A stretch of 7,432 bases of DNA from JACQNR01 sp049515175 (GCA_049515175.1 JBEKUI010000234.1:1-7432), one strand, 5' to 3'. Shown: positions 1 to 5,671, counted from the first letter of the stretch. Notes: generated from the sequence alone by a model not told the origin. Program-made: numbers and translations.

Positions 1-38
1 GGTCCTCGCCACCGGTCCAGTACGTGCAACTGAGGTAA
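1..38 (+). CDS. Possible 3' end of an upstream gene (partial, unrecognised)
   Basis: One forward frame reads open from base 3 and ends at a TAA at 36-38, giving the C-terminal peptide SSPPVQYVQLR. The stop lies two bases before the pcm start, the spacing expected within an operon. The peptide is too short to assign to a family. A second frame ends at TGA 31-33, and the frame of pcm itself is open to the window edge, so even the choice of frame is uncertain. Confidence 0.3.
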   Translation, partial: SSPPVQYVQLR

Positions 39-40
39 GT

Positions 41-739
41 ATGATGTCCCAATCCGCTTCTGCTGTCGCCCAGACAGACTTTCCGTTCCAAGCCGAGCGC
101 CGCGCGATGGTGGAGAATCAGATTCGACGGCGAGGCATTCGCGATGAACAGGTGCTGGCGGCGATGCTCGCCGTCCCGCGGCACGAATTCGTTCCTGCCG
201 CGCATCTAGGCGCGGCCTACGACGACCGCCCCCTGCCCATCGGCGAGACAGAGACTATATCCCAGCCTTACATCGTCGCGGCGATGAGCGCCGCGGCGAG
301 AATCCTCCCCGGCGACAAAGTGCTGGAGATCGGCACGGGGAGCGGTTATCAGGCGGCCATCTTGGTCTGGCTCGGCGCGCGCGTCTGGACGGTCGAACGC
401 AACCCATTGCTCGCCCAGTCGGCGCGCGAGAGATTCAAGCGCCTGGGGCTCGAAGGCGTGGAAGTGATTCTCGGCGACGGGACGGAAGGCTATGCGGTGG
501 CGGCCCCTTACCAGGCGATTCTGGTTACTGCGGCTGCTCCCTGCGTTCCCCCGCCGCTTCTGGACCAGCTCGACGAAGGCGGTCGTTTGGTCATCCCCGT
601 GGGAGGTCTGCTGCACCAGGATCTGGAATTGGTTTACAAGCACGGTGGCCAGACGAGCTATCGATTTCTCGATCCTTGTCAGTTCGTTCCGCTTGTCGGC
701 AAACACGCCTGGCCGGAACGGCAGGAGCGCCTTCACTGA
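41..739 (+). CDS. pcm: Protein-L-isoaspartate O-methyltransferase
   Basis: A cytoplasmic, SAM-dependent repair enzyme. It methylates the abnormal carboxyl of L-isoaspartyl residues in aged proteins so that they can return to normal aspartate. The 232-residue product carries the family signatures in order: ETISQPYIVA (about 71-80), the SAM-binding loop VLEIGTGSGYQAA (94-106), GDG (145-147), VTAAAP (162-167), a GGRLVIPVGG strand, and a C-terminal FVPLVG. The length is slightly above the usual 205-220 because of a roughly 15-residue N-terminal tail. Start: ATG 41 and ATG 44 are adjacent; GAGG at 32-35 sits 5 nt from the first and 8 nt from the second, so ATG 44 is equally likely. An upstream stop at 36-38 suggests co-transcription with the preceding gene. 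No intrinsic terminator is evident after the stop. Confidence 0.95.
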   Translation: MMSQSASAVAQTDFPFQAERRAMVENQIRRRGIRDEQVLAAMLAVPRHEFVPAAHLGAAYDDRPLPIGETETISQPYIVAAMSAAARILPGDKVLEIGTGSGYQAAILVWLGARVWTVERNPLLAQSARERFKRLGLEGVEVILGDGTEGYAVAAPYQAILVTAAAPCVPPPLLDQLDEGGRLVIPVGGLLHQDLELVYKHGGQTSYRFLDPCQFVPLVGKHAWPERQERLH

Positions 740-793
740 GCCCGTGTTGGTAACCCTGCCGCGTTCTTCCAGCAGGCTCATACACAGCAATCT

Positions 794-823
794 TTGACTT
801 CAACTCCTCGTCTCGCGTAGAGT
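794..823 (+). promoter_or_regulatory. Predicted sigma-70 promoter of the glycosyltransferase gene
   Basis: TTGACT (794-799), an 18-nt spacer and TAGAGT (818-823) resemble -35 and -10 boxes. Transcription would begin near 830-832, at or beside the ATG at 832. No Shine-Dalgarno sequence precedes that ATG, which fits a leaderless or near-leaderless message. Predicted only. Confidence 0.5.
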
Positions 824-831
824 ATTGCTCG

Positions 832-1578
832 ATGGGTAATCCCTTCCTCTCCGTGGTGATTCCGGCGTACAACGAAGCCCTGCGCATCGGGAGCACTCTG
901 GAGAAGGTCCGGCAGTACCTCGAAACCCGCAGCTATCCTTGCGAGCTCATCCTTGTCGATGATGGCTCAGGGGACGAAACGCCCCAGCTTCTGGCGGACT
1001 TCTGCACGCGCTATCCTGCCGCGCGCGCGCTGCGCAACGAGCCCAATCGCGGGAAGGGCTACTCTGTGCGGCGGGGCGTGCTTGAGGCACGCGGTGAATT
1101 CGTGCTGTTCACGGACGCGGACCTGTCTGCGCCCATCGAAGAAGCGAACAAGCTGCTCGGGGCGCTGGAAACTGCCGGCGCGGACGCTGCCGTGGCGTCG
1201 CGCGCGCTCGACCGGCGGCTGACCGAAGTCCCTCAGCCGTGGCGGAGAGAAGTCGCGGGACGTGTCTTCAACCGCATTGTGCGATTCTTCACCGGACTGA
1301 AGTTGCGGGATACCCAATGCGGCATGAAACTCTTCCGCCGGTCGACGACCCGCCGTGCGTTTGAGCTCCAGCAGGTGACGGGATTCGGTTTTGACCCCGA
1401 ACTGCTCTTCCTTATCGAACGCCGTGGCGGGCGGATCGTGGAAGTGCCGGTGCGCTGGAGCGACAACCCCGCCACCAAAGTCCGTTTCCTGCGCGACTCG
1501 ACGCGCATGTTCTTCGACCTCGTCGCCCTGCGCTGGCGTGCCCTTACGGGGAAATATAAGGCTGAGAAACAGCCGTAG
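832..1578 (+). CDS. Family 2 glycosyltransferase, dolichyl/polyprenyl-phosphate glucose synthase-like
   Basis: A 248-residue GT-A fold glycosyltransferase. It probably moves a hexose from a nucleotide sugar onto a polyprenyl phosphate or another lipid-linked acceptor at the inner face of the membrane. Visible motifs are SVVIPAYNE (7-15), the nucleotide-binding VDDGSGDET (42-50), NRGKGYSVRRG (72-82), the metal-binding DAD within FTDADLS (93-99), DTQCGMKLF (160-168), GFGFDPELLFL (184-194) and EVPVRW (204-209). This pattern is typical of the dolichyl-phosphate beta-glucosyltransferase subgroup. There is no N-terminal membrane anchor as in eukaryotic Alg5 and no C-terminal helices, so membrane contact would be peripheral. 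The ATG lies directly behind the predicted transcription start. The donor, acceptor and biological product cannot be read from sequence. Confidence 0.9.
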   Translation: MGNPFLSVVIPAYNEALRIGSTLEKVRQYLETRSYPCELILVDDGSGDETPQLLADFCTRYPAARALRNEPNRGKGYSVRRGVLEARGEFVLFTDADLSAPIEEANKLLGALETAGADAAVASRALDRRLTEVPQPWRREVAGRVFNRIVRFFTGLKLRDTQCGMKLFRRSTTRRAFELQQVTGFGFDPELLFLIERRGGRIVEVPVRWSDNPATKVRFLRDSTRMFFDLVALRWRALTGKYKAEKQP

Positions 1579-1687
1579 CTTCTGCCATGCCCGGCTAGAA
1601 TCCGGCGCTACATGCGACGTAGAGCTGTGCTACGAAGCGGCGTTCCGGACTCAAGTCTCAGAATTACAGAGCACCTGCTGATTTTTC

Positions 1688-1716
1688 TTGACTCGCGTTC
1701 CAGCGATTCGTAATAT
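1688..1716 (+). promoter_or_regulatory. Strong sigma-70-type promoter of the small RNA locus
   Basis: TTGACT (1688-1693) and TAATAT (1711-1716) are separated by exactly 17 nt, with a T-run (1682-1686) just upstream of the -35 box. Each hexamer matches the consensus in at least four of six positions. The predicted start is near 1723. This is the best promoter-like sequence in the window, and no long reading frame follows it on this strand. Confidence 0.7.
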
Positions 1717-1727
1717 CGCGCCAAGCT

Positions 1728-1744
1728 AGAAAGGAGGTGATCCA
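1728..1744 (+). promoter_or_regulatory. Extended Shine-Dalgarno, complement of the 16S rRNA 3' end
   Basis: AGAAAGGAGGTGATCCA is the reverse complement of the usual bacterial 16S 3' terminus (TGGATCACCTCC followed by TTTCT). About 17 nt match, versus 4-6 nt in ordinary ribosome binding sites. The GGAGG core is 6 nt from ATG 1744, an optimal distance. The other genes here have only short or no such sites. Confidence 0.7.
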
Positions 1745-1785
1745 TGTCGATAGGAAGTAACCTTAGCGAGGGAACTGAGGCATAG
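1744..1785 (+). CDS. Putative 13-residue micropeptide within the small RNA
   Basis: ATG at 1744 starts the frame MSIGSNLSEGTEA, which ends with TAG at 1783-1785. The support is its placement 6 nt behind an exceptionally strong ribosome binding site on a transcript with its own promoter. It has no membrane segment, no leader-type run of one amino acid and no recognisable domain. Codons 9-12 overlap the 5' strand of helix P1, so translation and full folding of the RNA would compete. It could be a real peptide, a ribosome-loading device whose product is irrelevant, or a chance frame within an RNA whose purpose is pairing with 16S rRNA. Confidence 0.4.
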   Translation: MSIGSNLSEGTEA

Positions 1786-1904
1786 GCGCTCGCTAGCGCT
1801 GCTTTCAAGGGACCTCTCCCTAGCGACGAGAGGAGAAGTGGCAAGGCGCTGGTCAGCGCCGTTTCCGCTGCAGAGCGGAGTCGCCAATTCCCATCAGTTT
1901 CCCG

Positions 1905-1950
1905 AGCCCCTGGCTCTGCGGTTCGCGCAGCGCCAGGGGCTTTTGCTTTT
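1905..1950 (+). terminator. Intrinsic terminator of the small RNA
   Basis: A perfect 10-bp stem (AGCCCCTGGC 1905-1914 with GCCAGGGGCT 1932-1941) is extended by a 5-bp inner stem (CTGCG 1916-1920 with CGCAG 1926-1930). It is followed by TTTTGCTTTT ending at 1950. On the opposite strand the stem lacks a T-run, so it should act mainly on the forward transcript, although it lies only 5 nt past the Nudix stop codon. Confidence 0.9.
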
Positions 1951-1955
1951 GGGAC

Positions 1956-2414
1956 TCAGGGAACTGCCGGCTGGGGCTTCTTTCGGCGCGCGGCAAAGTA
2001 ATCGAAGGCTTGAAGTGCGACCGACGTCGCTTTCTCAGTGAGGTTGTATTGGACCAGGTCCTCGCGGCGGACCCAACGTGCTTCCAGGACGTCGGACGCC
2101 GGGCGCAAGCGGCCTCGTTTCAGGCGACACACATAGTCGACAATCACAAAATGATAGCGGACCTTGCGGCCCTCGCGGAAAATCCGGTCGAAGGTCTCAA
2201 TGATGGCGAGCGGCTCAACGTCCAGGCCAGTTTCTTCTTTGAGTTCGCGGCGTACGCCGTCCGCCAGTTCTTCCCCCACCTCGATGAGGCCGCCGGGTAT
2301 GGACCACTCACCTTTGAGCGGCTCCCCTCCGCGGCGAATCAAGAGCACCCGGTTGCGGTGAATCACCACCCCACCGACGCCCACCAGCGGCTGCTTGGGG
2401 AATTCGCGCTTCAT
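1956..2414 (-). CDS. Nudix hydrolase (ADP-ribose pyrophosphatase-like)
   Basis: A 152-residue cytoplasmic hydrolase that cleaves a nucleoside diphosphate linked to another moiety. The complete Nudix box is present at residues 42-64: G42, E48, R56-E57-L58, E60-E61, G63-L64, with metal-binding glutamates intact. The N-terminal VGVGGVVIHRNRVLLIRR strand pair and the WSIPGGLIE lead into the box are typical. The substrate (ADP-ribose, NADH, an oxidised nucleotide or other) is not predictable from the motif. The ATG lies inside the stop of the upstream M20 gene (ATGA, 2411-2414) and has no good ribosome site of its own, so translation is probably coupled. It is the second gene of a two-gene operon. 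Its 3' end converges on the small RNA terminator. Confidence 0.92.
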   Translation of the reverse strand: MKREFPKQPLVGVGGVVIHRNRVLLIRRGGEPLKGEWSIPGGLIEVGEELADGVRRELKEETGLDVEPLAIIETFDRIFREGRKVRYHFVIVDYVCRLKRGRLRPASDVLEARWVRREDLVQYNLTEKATSVALQAFDYFAARRKKPQPAVP

Positions 2415-3829
2415 GGTTCGTTCACGGTACGCGCCACGATTTCATAAAGCAGTCTCACGCCGCGCCGGATCTGCTCCGCGGGGAGGCGCTCGTTGGCCGC
2501 GTGCTGGCTGGCATCGACCTGGGGGGTGATCTCGACCGGGCCAAATCCGTAACAATGGATGCCGAGAGTCCGGTAGATCTGTGATTCGGTATAGCCGCTG
2601 TTGAGCGCCGGAGCCACAAGAGCCTTGGGATTGAGTTGCCTGGCCACCTGCTCGATGATGCGGTAGAGCGAAGTGTCTACCGGAGATGAATTCGGCGTGC
2701 GGGTGGTGCTGAGGGGCTGAATTTCAATGCTGTCGTCTGCCACAACTCTCTTCAGCTCCCGGAGGAACTCCTCCGAGCCCCTGTCCGGCAGCAGCCGGAC
2801 GTCGAGTTCGCAATATGCTGAATCGGGAATCACGTTTGTCTGCTCACCGGCCCTGAGCATGGTCAGAGATATTGTGTCGCGCAGCAAGTAGTTGTAGTCC
2901 TCGTCTTCGGTGAGCGACTTCAGGAACGACGGATCGCGCAGAGCGGCGCGGATATTGCGAAACTTCTCGGCGCGGGGTTCGGACTGAAGCTCCGCTACTT
3001 CGTGGAAGTACTTCTCAACACCGGGCAGGAGCCGTACCGGCGATTCCCAATCGACCACCCGTTGCAGGGCGCGCACCAGGCGATTGGGCGCGGAATCGGC
3101 AATGGGCATGGAGCCGTGGCCGCCCCGCCCTCGCGCCGTCAGGCGAACCCAGCAGGGCATTTTCTCTCCCACTCCGACGCCGTAAAGCGCTCGGCCCTGG
3201 GAATCCAAAAGGTTGGAGCCGCCTTCCGTTATCAGGTATTCCGCGGGGCGGAGGAGTTCCGCGTGATTTGCGATCATCCACTGGCTGCCCGTGCCCCCAA
3301 CCTCTTCATCTGCGGTCGCGAGGAAGACCAGGTCACGCTTGCGTGGCAAGTGCTCGCGCGCGGCCATCAGCATCACCATGGCCTGGATCAAGCCTTCGTC
3401 CTTCATGTCCACGGCGCCACGGCCGTAGATTTCCCCGTCGAGGATGTCGCCGGAAAAGGGAGGAAGTCGCCAGTTCTGCGGCTCGGCGCGAACGACGTCA
3501 GTGTGGTTGAGCAGGATTAGAGGACGCAGGCTGCCATCGCCCTTCAAGATGGCGTAGAGGTTCGCGCGCCCGGGCGCGTAGGTGTAAATCGTGTTGGGAA
3601 TTCCTGCGGCGTCGAACAAGCGATGAAAGAACTCCGCCGCGGCCAGCTCGTTCCCCGGTGGGTTTGAAGTGTCGATGCGAAGGTATTCCCGGAACAATTC
3701 GACGGCCCGGTTCTGGTAGCCCTCCCAGGAGATGGAGCGGAAGTGGGCGTCTAGACTGCGTTGGGCTTGAAGCGGAGGAACCAGACATGTTAACAGGGCC
3801 ATCGTGACGCCCCAACGTCGTAGCATCAT
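2411..3829 (-). CDS. Exported M20 family zinc metallopeptidase / deacylase
   Basis: A 472-residue di-zinc hydrolase of the M20 (carboxypeptidase, ArgE/DapE-like) superfamily. It likely removes an acyl or amino-acid group from peptides in the periplasm. Metal and catalytic residues are all visible: H109 in LNHTDVV, D141 in GRGAVDMKDEG, the E175-E176 pair in ADEEVGG, E202 in ITEGGS, and H443 in VDASQHAANERL. The dimerisation/lid part carries GRGGHGSMP (H238) and an NVIPDS motif. Residues 1-22 read as a signal peptide: RR, a hydrophobic stretch, then LQA before the likely cleavage. A GAGGAG sequence directly abuts ATG 3829, and a GAGG lies about 10 nt further up; the second ATG (3826) is an equally good start. 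It leads an operon with the Nudix gene. The exact substrate is unknown. Confidence 0.93.
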   Translation of the reverse strand: MMLRRWGVTMALLTCLVPPLQAQRSLDAHFRSISWEGYQNRAVELFREYLRIDTSNPPGNELAAAEFFHRLFDAAGIPNTIYTYAPGRANLYAILKGDGSLRPLILLNHTDVVRAEPQNWRLPPFSGDILDGEIYGRGAVDMKDEGLIQAMVMLMAAREHLPRKRDLVFLATADEEVGGTGSQWMIANHAELLRPAEYLITEGGSNLLDSQGRALYGVGVGEKMPCWVRLTARGRGGHGSMPIADSAPNRLVRALQRVVDWESPVRLLPGVEKYFHEVAELQSEPRAEKFRNIRAALRDPSFLKSLTEDEDYNYLLRDTISLTMLRAGEQTNVIPDSAYCELDVRLLPDRGSEEFLRELKRVVADDSIEIQPLSTTRTPNSSPVDTSLYRIIEQVARQLNPKALVAPALNSGYTESQIYRTLGIHCYGFGPVEITPQVDASQHAANERLPAEQIRRGVRLLYEIVARTVNEP

Positions 3830-3888
3830 CTCCTCAGCACCTCATCGTAGCGCAACGGTTGTAACGGCAAATTGGACGCCGAGCCTCA

Positions 3889-3916
3889 ACTATAACAGAA
3901 GTCCGAGGGTTCTCAC
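3889..3916 (-). promoter_or_regulatory. Candidate promoter of the M20-Nudix operon
   Basis: On the minus strand GTGAGA (complement of 3911-3916), a 16-nt spacer and TATAGT (complement of 3889-3894) resemble -35 and -10 boxes. This would give a leader of roughly 50 nt before ATG 3829. The -10 box is good and the -35 box weak. An 11-bp palindrome TCACCTGGTGA lies just upstream at 3922-3932. Confidence 0.4.
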
Positions 3917-4011
3917 GTTACTCACCTGGTGATTTTGAGGTGGAGCACGCTAGGTTCTTAAGTTATTGAAATAGCGTATCTTAACCACGCACGGAGGGCG
4001 TGCTTCGAAGG

Positions 4012-4047
4012 GGCAAAGTGTCTGCCAAACAGGCAAACTGCTTGCCA
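4012..4047 (+). promoter_or_regulatory. Tandem 16-bp dyads, possible operator pair upstream of aroDE
   Basis: GGCAAAGTGTCTGCCA (4012-4027) and GGCAAACTGCTTGCCA (4032-4047) agree at 13 of 16 positions and start exactly 20 bp apart, about two helical turns. Each is a GGCA-N8-TGCC dyad. The second covers the predicted -35 box of aroDE. This is the geometry of a transcription-factor site pair. The factor is unknown. Confidence 0.45.
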
Positions 4048-4071
4048 CTAGCCAGTCCAAAACCTTATATT
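4042..4071 (+). promoter_or_regulatory. Predicted sigma-70 promoter of aroDE
   Basis: TTGCCA (4042-4047), an 18-nt spacer and TATATT (4066-4071) each match the consensus in five of six positions. Transcription would start near 4078, leaving a leader of about 38 nt before the TTG start codon. The rest of 3830-4115 holds an additional 5-bp hairpin (GCACG 3989-3993 with CGTGC 3999-4003) and no convincing gene. Confidence 0.55.
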
Positions 4072-4115
4072 CATGGGGGTTGGCGGAAGTGACTCAGCCC
4101 GCCGAGGGTTAGCTC

Positions 4116-5624
4116 TTGGGTAGATCAGTCCTGCCGATCATCTTCGTTTCATTGTCAGGGCCGAGCGTCGCCGCCCTGGAGAACCAGGCCGGAGACATGC
4201 TCAGCTCCTCCGCCGGCTACGAACTGCGGTTGGACTTCCTCCAGGACTTTTCCGATCTGGAGAGCCGCCTCCACCAGATGTTTCTTCGCATGCACAATCC
4301 CTTGACGATTGCCACCTGTCGTCGCGCCGAAGCGGGGGGACACTTCCAGGGCAGCGTTGAGGAGCAAGTTGCCATCCTGCAGTCGGCCGTGCGTGCGGGC
4401 AGCCAATGGGTGGACCTCGAAATCGAATCCGTCGATCACGTCGGCCTCGGAGTTCTGAAGCAATTCGCTCCGGCGAAAGTGATTTGCTCTTACCACAACT
4501 ACCGCAAGACGCCGCCGCTCGGGGCAATCTACAGGCGAATGGCGCGTCTGCCGGTTCAGGTCGTAAAGATTGCGACCTTCGCGCGAGACCTGACGGACAA
4601 CCTGAAGGTGGCCCAACTCGTACGCAAGCGGGCGCGGCGCCGTCCCAAACTGGTATCACTGGCACTGGGGCCTTCTGGGCTGCCGTCCCGGCTGCTGGCC
4701 TTGCAGTGGGGCTGCCCGTTCACCTACGCGTCGGCGGGCAATCATTTTGCGGTGGCTCCCGGGCAGCTTCCGGCGGAGCTGATGCGCTCCATTTACCGCG
4801 TGGACCGGCTGGACCGCCACACGCACCTTTACGGTGTGGTGGGCTCGCACGCGTCGATCTCGCTCTCGCCGGCGATGCAGAACGCGGCTTTCCAGGCCAA
4901 GCACGTCAATGCTCTGTACCTGCCGTGTCAGACGAACCGGCTCAAAGACTTCCTCACTTTTGCTCGCCGGCTGGACTTCCGAGGCTTCAGCGTGACCATG
5001 CCTTACAAGCGCGCCATCATCGCCGCGCTCGACTGGCTGGATCCGCTGGCGACGCGTATTGGCGCGTGCAACACGGTGGCGATTCAGCACGGCAAATGGA
5101 TGGGCTGGAACACCGACGCCGCGGCGGTGGTCGAGGTGCTCTCCAAGCGCATGCGCCTGACGGGCAGCCGCATCCTGATTCTCGGTGCCGGGGGGGCGGC
5201 ACGCGCCGCCGCGTACGCCCTCAAGGCGGAGGAAGCGGAGCTTTACATTGCCGCTCGGCGCGATGCCTCCGCCGAGCGCCTGGCCCGCAGCCTTAAGGCG
5301 AAAGCTGTGCCGTGGGCCAACGCCGACAACCTGGAAGTGGATACCGTGATCAACGCCACGCCGGTGGGCATGACTCCCCATGCCGACCAGGTGCCCGTCG
5401 ACCTCTCGCGCCTGCGCGTGCGCATGGTCTTCGACATGGTCTATTTCCCGCTCGAGACGCGCTTCCTTGCGGAAGCGCGGGGCCGGGGCCTTACCACCAT
5501 TTCCGGATTGGAGATGCTCGTCGCCCAGGGGGCGCGGCAATTCGAAATTTGGACGGGCCTGGCCGCGCCGCGCGCCCTCATGGAGCAGGCCATTCGCACG
5601 GCGCTCGACTTCGCCGCGGGTTGA
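4116..5624 (+). CDS. aroDE: Bifunctional 3-dehydroquinate dehydratase (type I) / shikimate dehydrogenase
   Basis: A fused cytoplasmic enzyme for steps 3 and 4 of the shikimate pathway: 3-dehydroquinate to 3-dehydroshikimate, then NADPH-dependent reduction to shikimate. The type I dehydratase half (about 7-225) shows YELRLD (35-40), the catalytic histidine H127 in CSYHNY, the Schiff-base lysine K151 in VVKIATFA, and a closing APGQL (214-218). The dehydrogenase half (about 237-502) shows SLSP (249-252), VTMPYK with catalytic K298, IGACNTV (315-321), NTD with D334, the Rossmann loop GAGGAA (357-362), NATPVGM and a final GLEMLVAQGARQFEIWTG. The start is TTG 4116: an in-frame TAG lies at 4110-4112, GAGGG (4104-4108) is 7 nt away, and the next Met (residue 28) would remove the first beta strand. 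The fusion order matches plant and some bacterial enzymes. It is followed by its own terminator. Confidence 0.95.
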   Translation: MGRSVLPIIFVSLSGPSVAALENQAGDMLSSSAGYELRLDFLQDFSDLESRLHQMFLRMHNPLTIATCRRAEAGGHFQGSVEEQVAILQSAVRAGSQWVDLEIESVDHVGLGVLKQFAPAKVICSYHNYRKTPPLGAIYRRMARLPVQVVKIATFARDLTDNLKVAQLVRKRARRRPKLVSLALGPSGLPSRLLALQWGCPFTYASAGNHFAVAPGQLPAELMRSIYRVDRLDRHTHLYGVVGSHASISLSPAMQNAAFQAKHVNALYLPCQTNRLKDFLTFARRLDFRGFSVTMPYKRAIIAALDWLDPLATRIGACNTVAIQHGKWMGWNTDAAAVVEVLSKRMRLTGSRILILGAGGAARAAAYALKAEEAELYIAARRDASAERLARSLKAKAVPWANADNLEVDTVINATPVGMTPHADQVPVDLSRLRVRMVFDMVYFPLETRFLAEARGRGLTTISGLEMLVAQGARQFEIWTGLAAPRALMEQAIRTALDFAAG

Positions 5625-5626
5625 GA

Positions 5627-5662
5627 GAAGCTCCGCTTCGTAGTGGCGATTTCATATCGCCA
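5627..5662. repeat. Two adjacent short palindromes after aroDE
   Basis: GAAGC/GCTTC (5627-5631 and 5635-5639) is followed by TGGCGAT/ATCGCCA (5644-5650 and 5656-5662, loop TTCAT). Together with the terminator palindrome just downstream they form a row of three hairpins. The wording resembles interspersed palindromic repeats seen between genes in several phyla, so this may be a repeat unit rather than an aroDE-specific structure. Confidence 0.6.
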
Positions 5663-5671
5663 GTCTCGTAG

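Larger units (their letters stand above)
1723..1950 (+). ncRNA. Structured small RNA of about 228 nt, family not identified
   Basis: The stretch is bounded by a strong promoter and an intrinsic terminator and is dense in perfect helices. I see P1 1770-1778 with 1894-1903 (one bulged T), P2 1785-1790/1795-1800 (loop CGCT), P3 1813-1818/1828-1833 (9-nt loop), P4 1835-1842/1883-1890 (one mismatch) enclosing P5 1845-1850/1855-1860 (loop GGTC) and P6 1864-1869/1874-1879 (loop GCAG), then the terminator. P4-P6 form a three-way junction inside the multi-branch closed by P1. The 5' end carries an extended complement of the 16S 3' tail followed by a 13-codon frame. The gene on the far side is convergent, so this does not look like a riboswitch leader. 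It does not resemble tmRNA, RNase P, 6S or SRP RNA. Known acidobacterial motifs such as Acido-1 or Acido-Lenti-1 cannot be excluded by eye. The 5' end is inferred from the promoter. Confidence 0.65.

Noticed and set aside
206..790. 194-codon minus-strand frame opposite pcm
   Set aside because: It is the antisense shadow of a well-supported gene; high GC keeps alternative frames open. The translation has no domain features and is arginine-rich.
1728..1785. A relic of a 16S rRNA gene end on the minus strand
   Set aside because: The match to 16S stops after about 17-18 nt. The adjoining minus-strand sequence does not follow the conserved 16S sequence that precedes the terminal GGATCACC, so an intentional complement is more likely than an rRNA fragment.
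1608..1844. 78-codon minus-strand frame across the small RNA promoter
   Set aside because: It runs antisense through a clear promoter and hairpins, has no ribosome site or recognisable motif.
1838..2041. 67-codon plus-strand frame over the small RNA and terminator
   Set aside because: It runs through stems and the terminator and into the antisense of the Nudix gene, with no protein-like features.
2010..2447. 145-codon plus-strand frame opposite the Nudix gene
   Set aside because: Antisense shadow; the minus strand carries a complete Nudix box.
3002..3520. 172-codon plus-strand frame opposite the M20 gene
   Set aside because: Antisense shadow; the minus strand carries all M20 metal ligands.
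3785..3829. Lipoprotein signal with Cys15 in the M20 precursor
   Set aside because: The residues before the cysteine (LLT) do not fit a good lipobox, and a normal signal-peptidase site after LQA is more likely.
4406..5296. 296-codon plus-strand frame overlapping aroDE
   Set aside because: Out-of-frame shadow with glycine-, arginine- and alanine-rich low-complexity sequence, while the aroDE frame has conserved catalytic motifs throughout.
4656..5540. 294-codon minus-strand frame opposite aroDE
   Set aside because: Antisense shadow; histidine- and arginine-rich, no domain.
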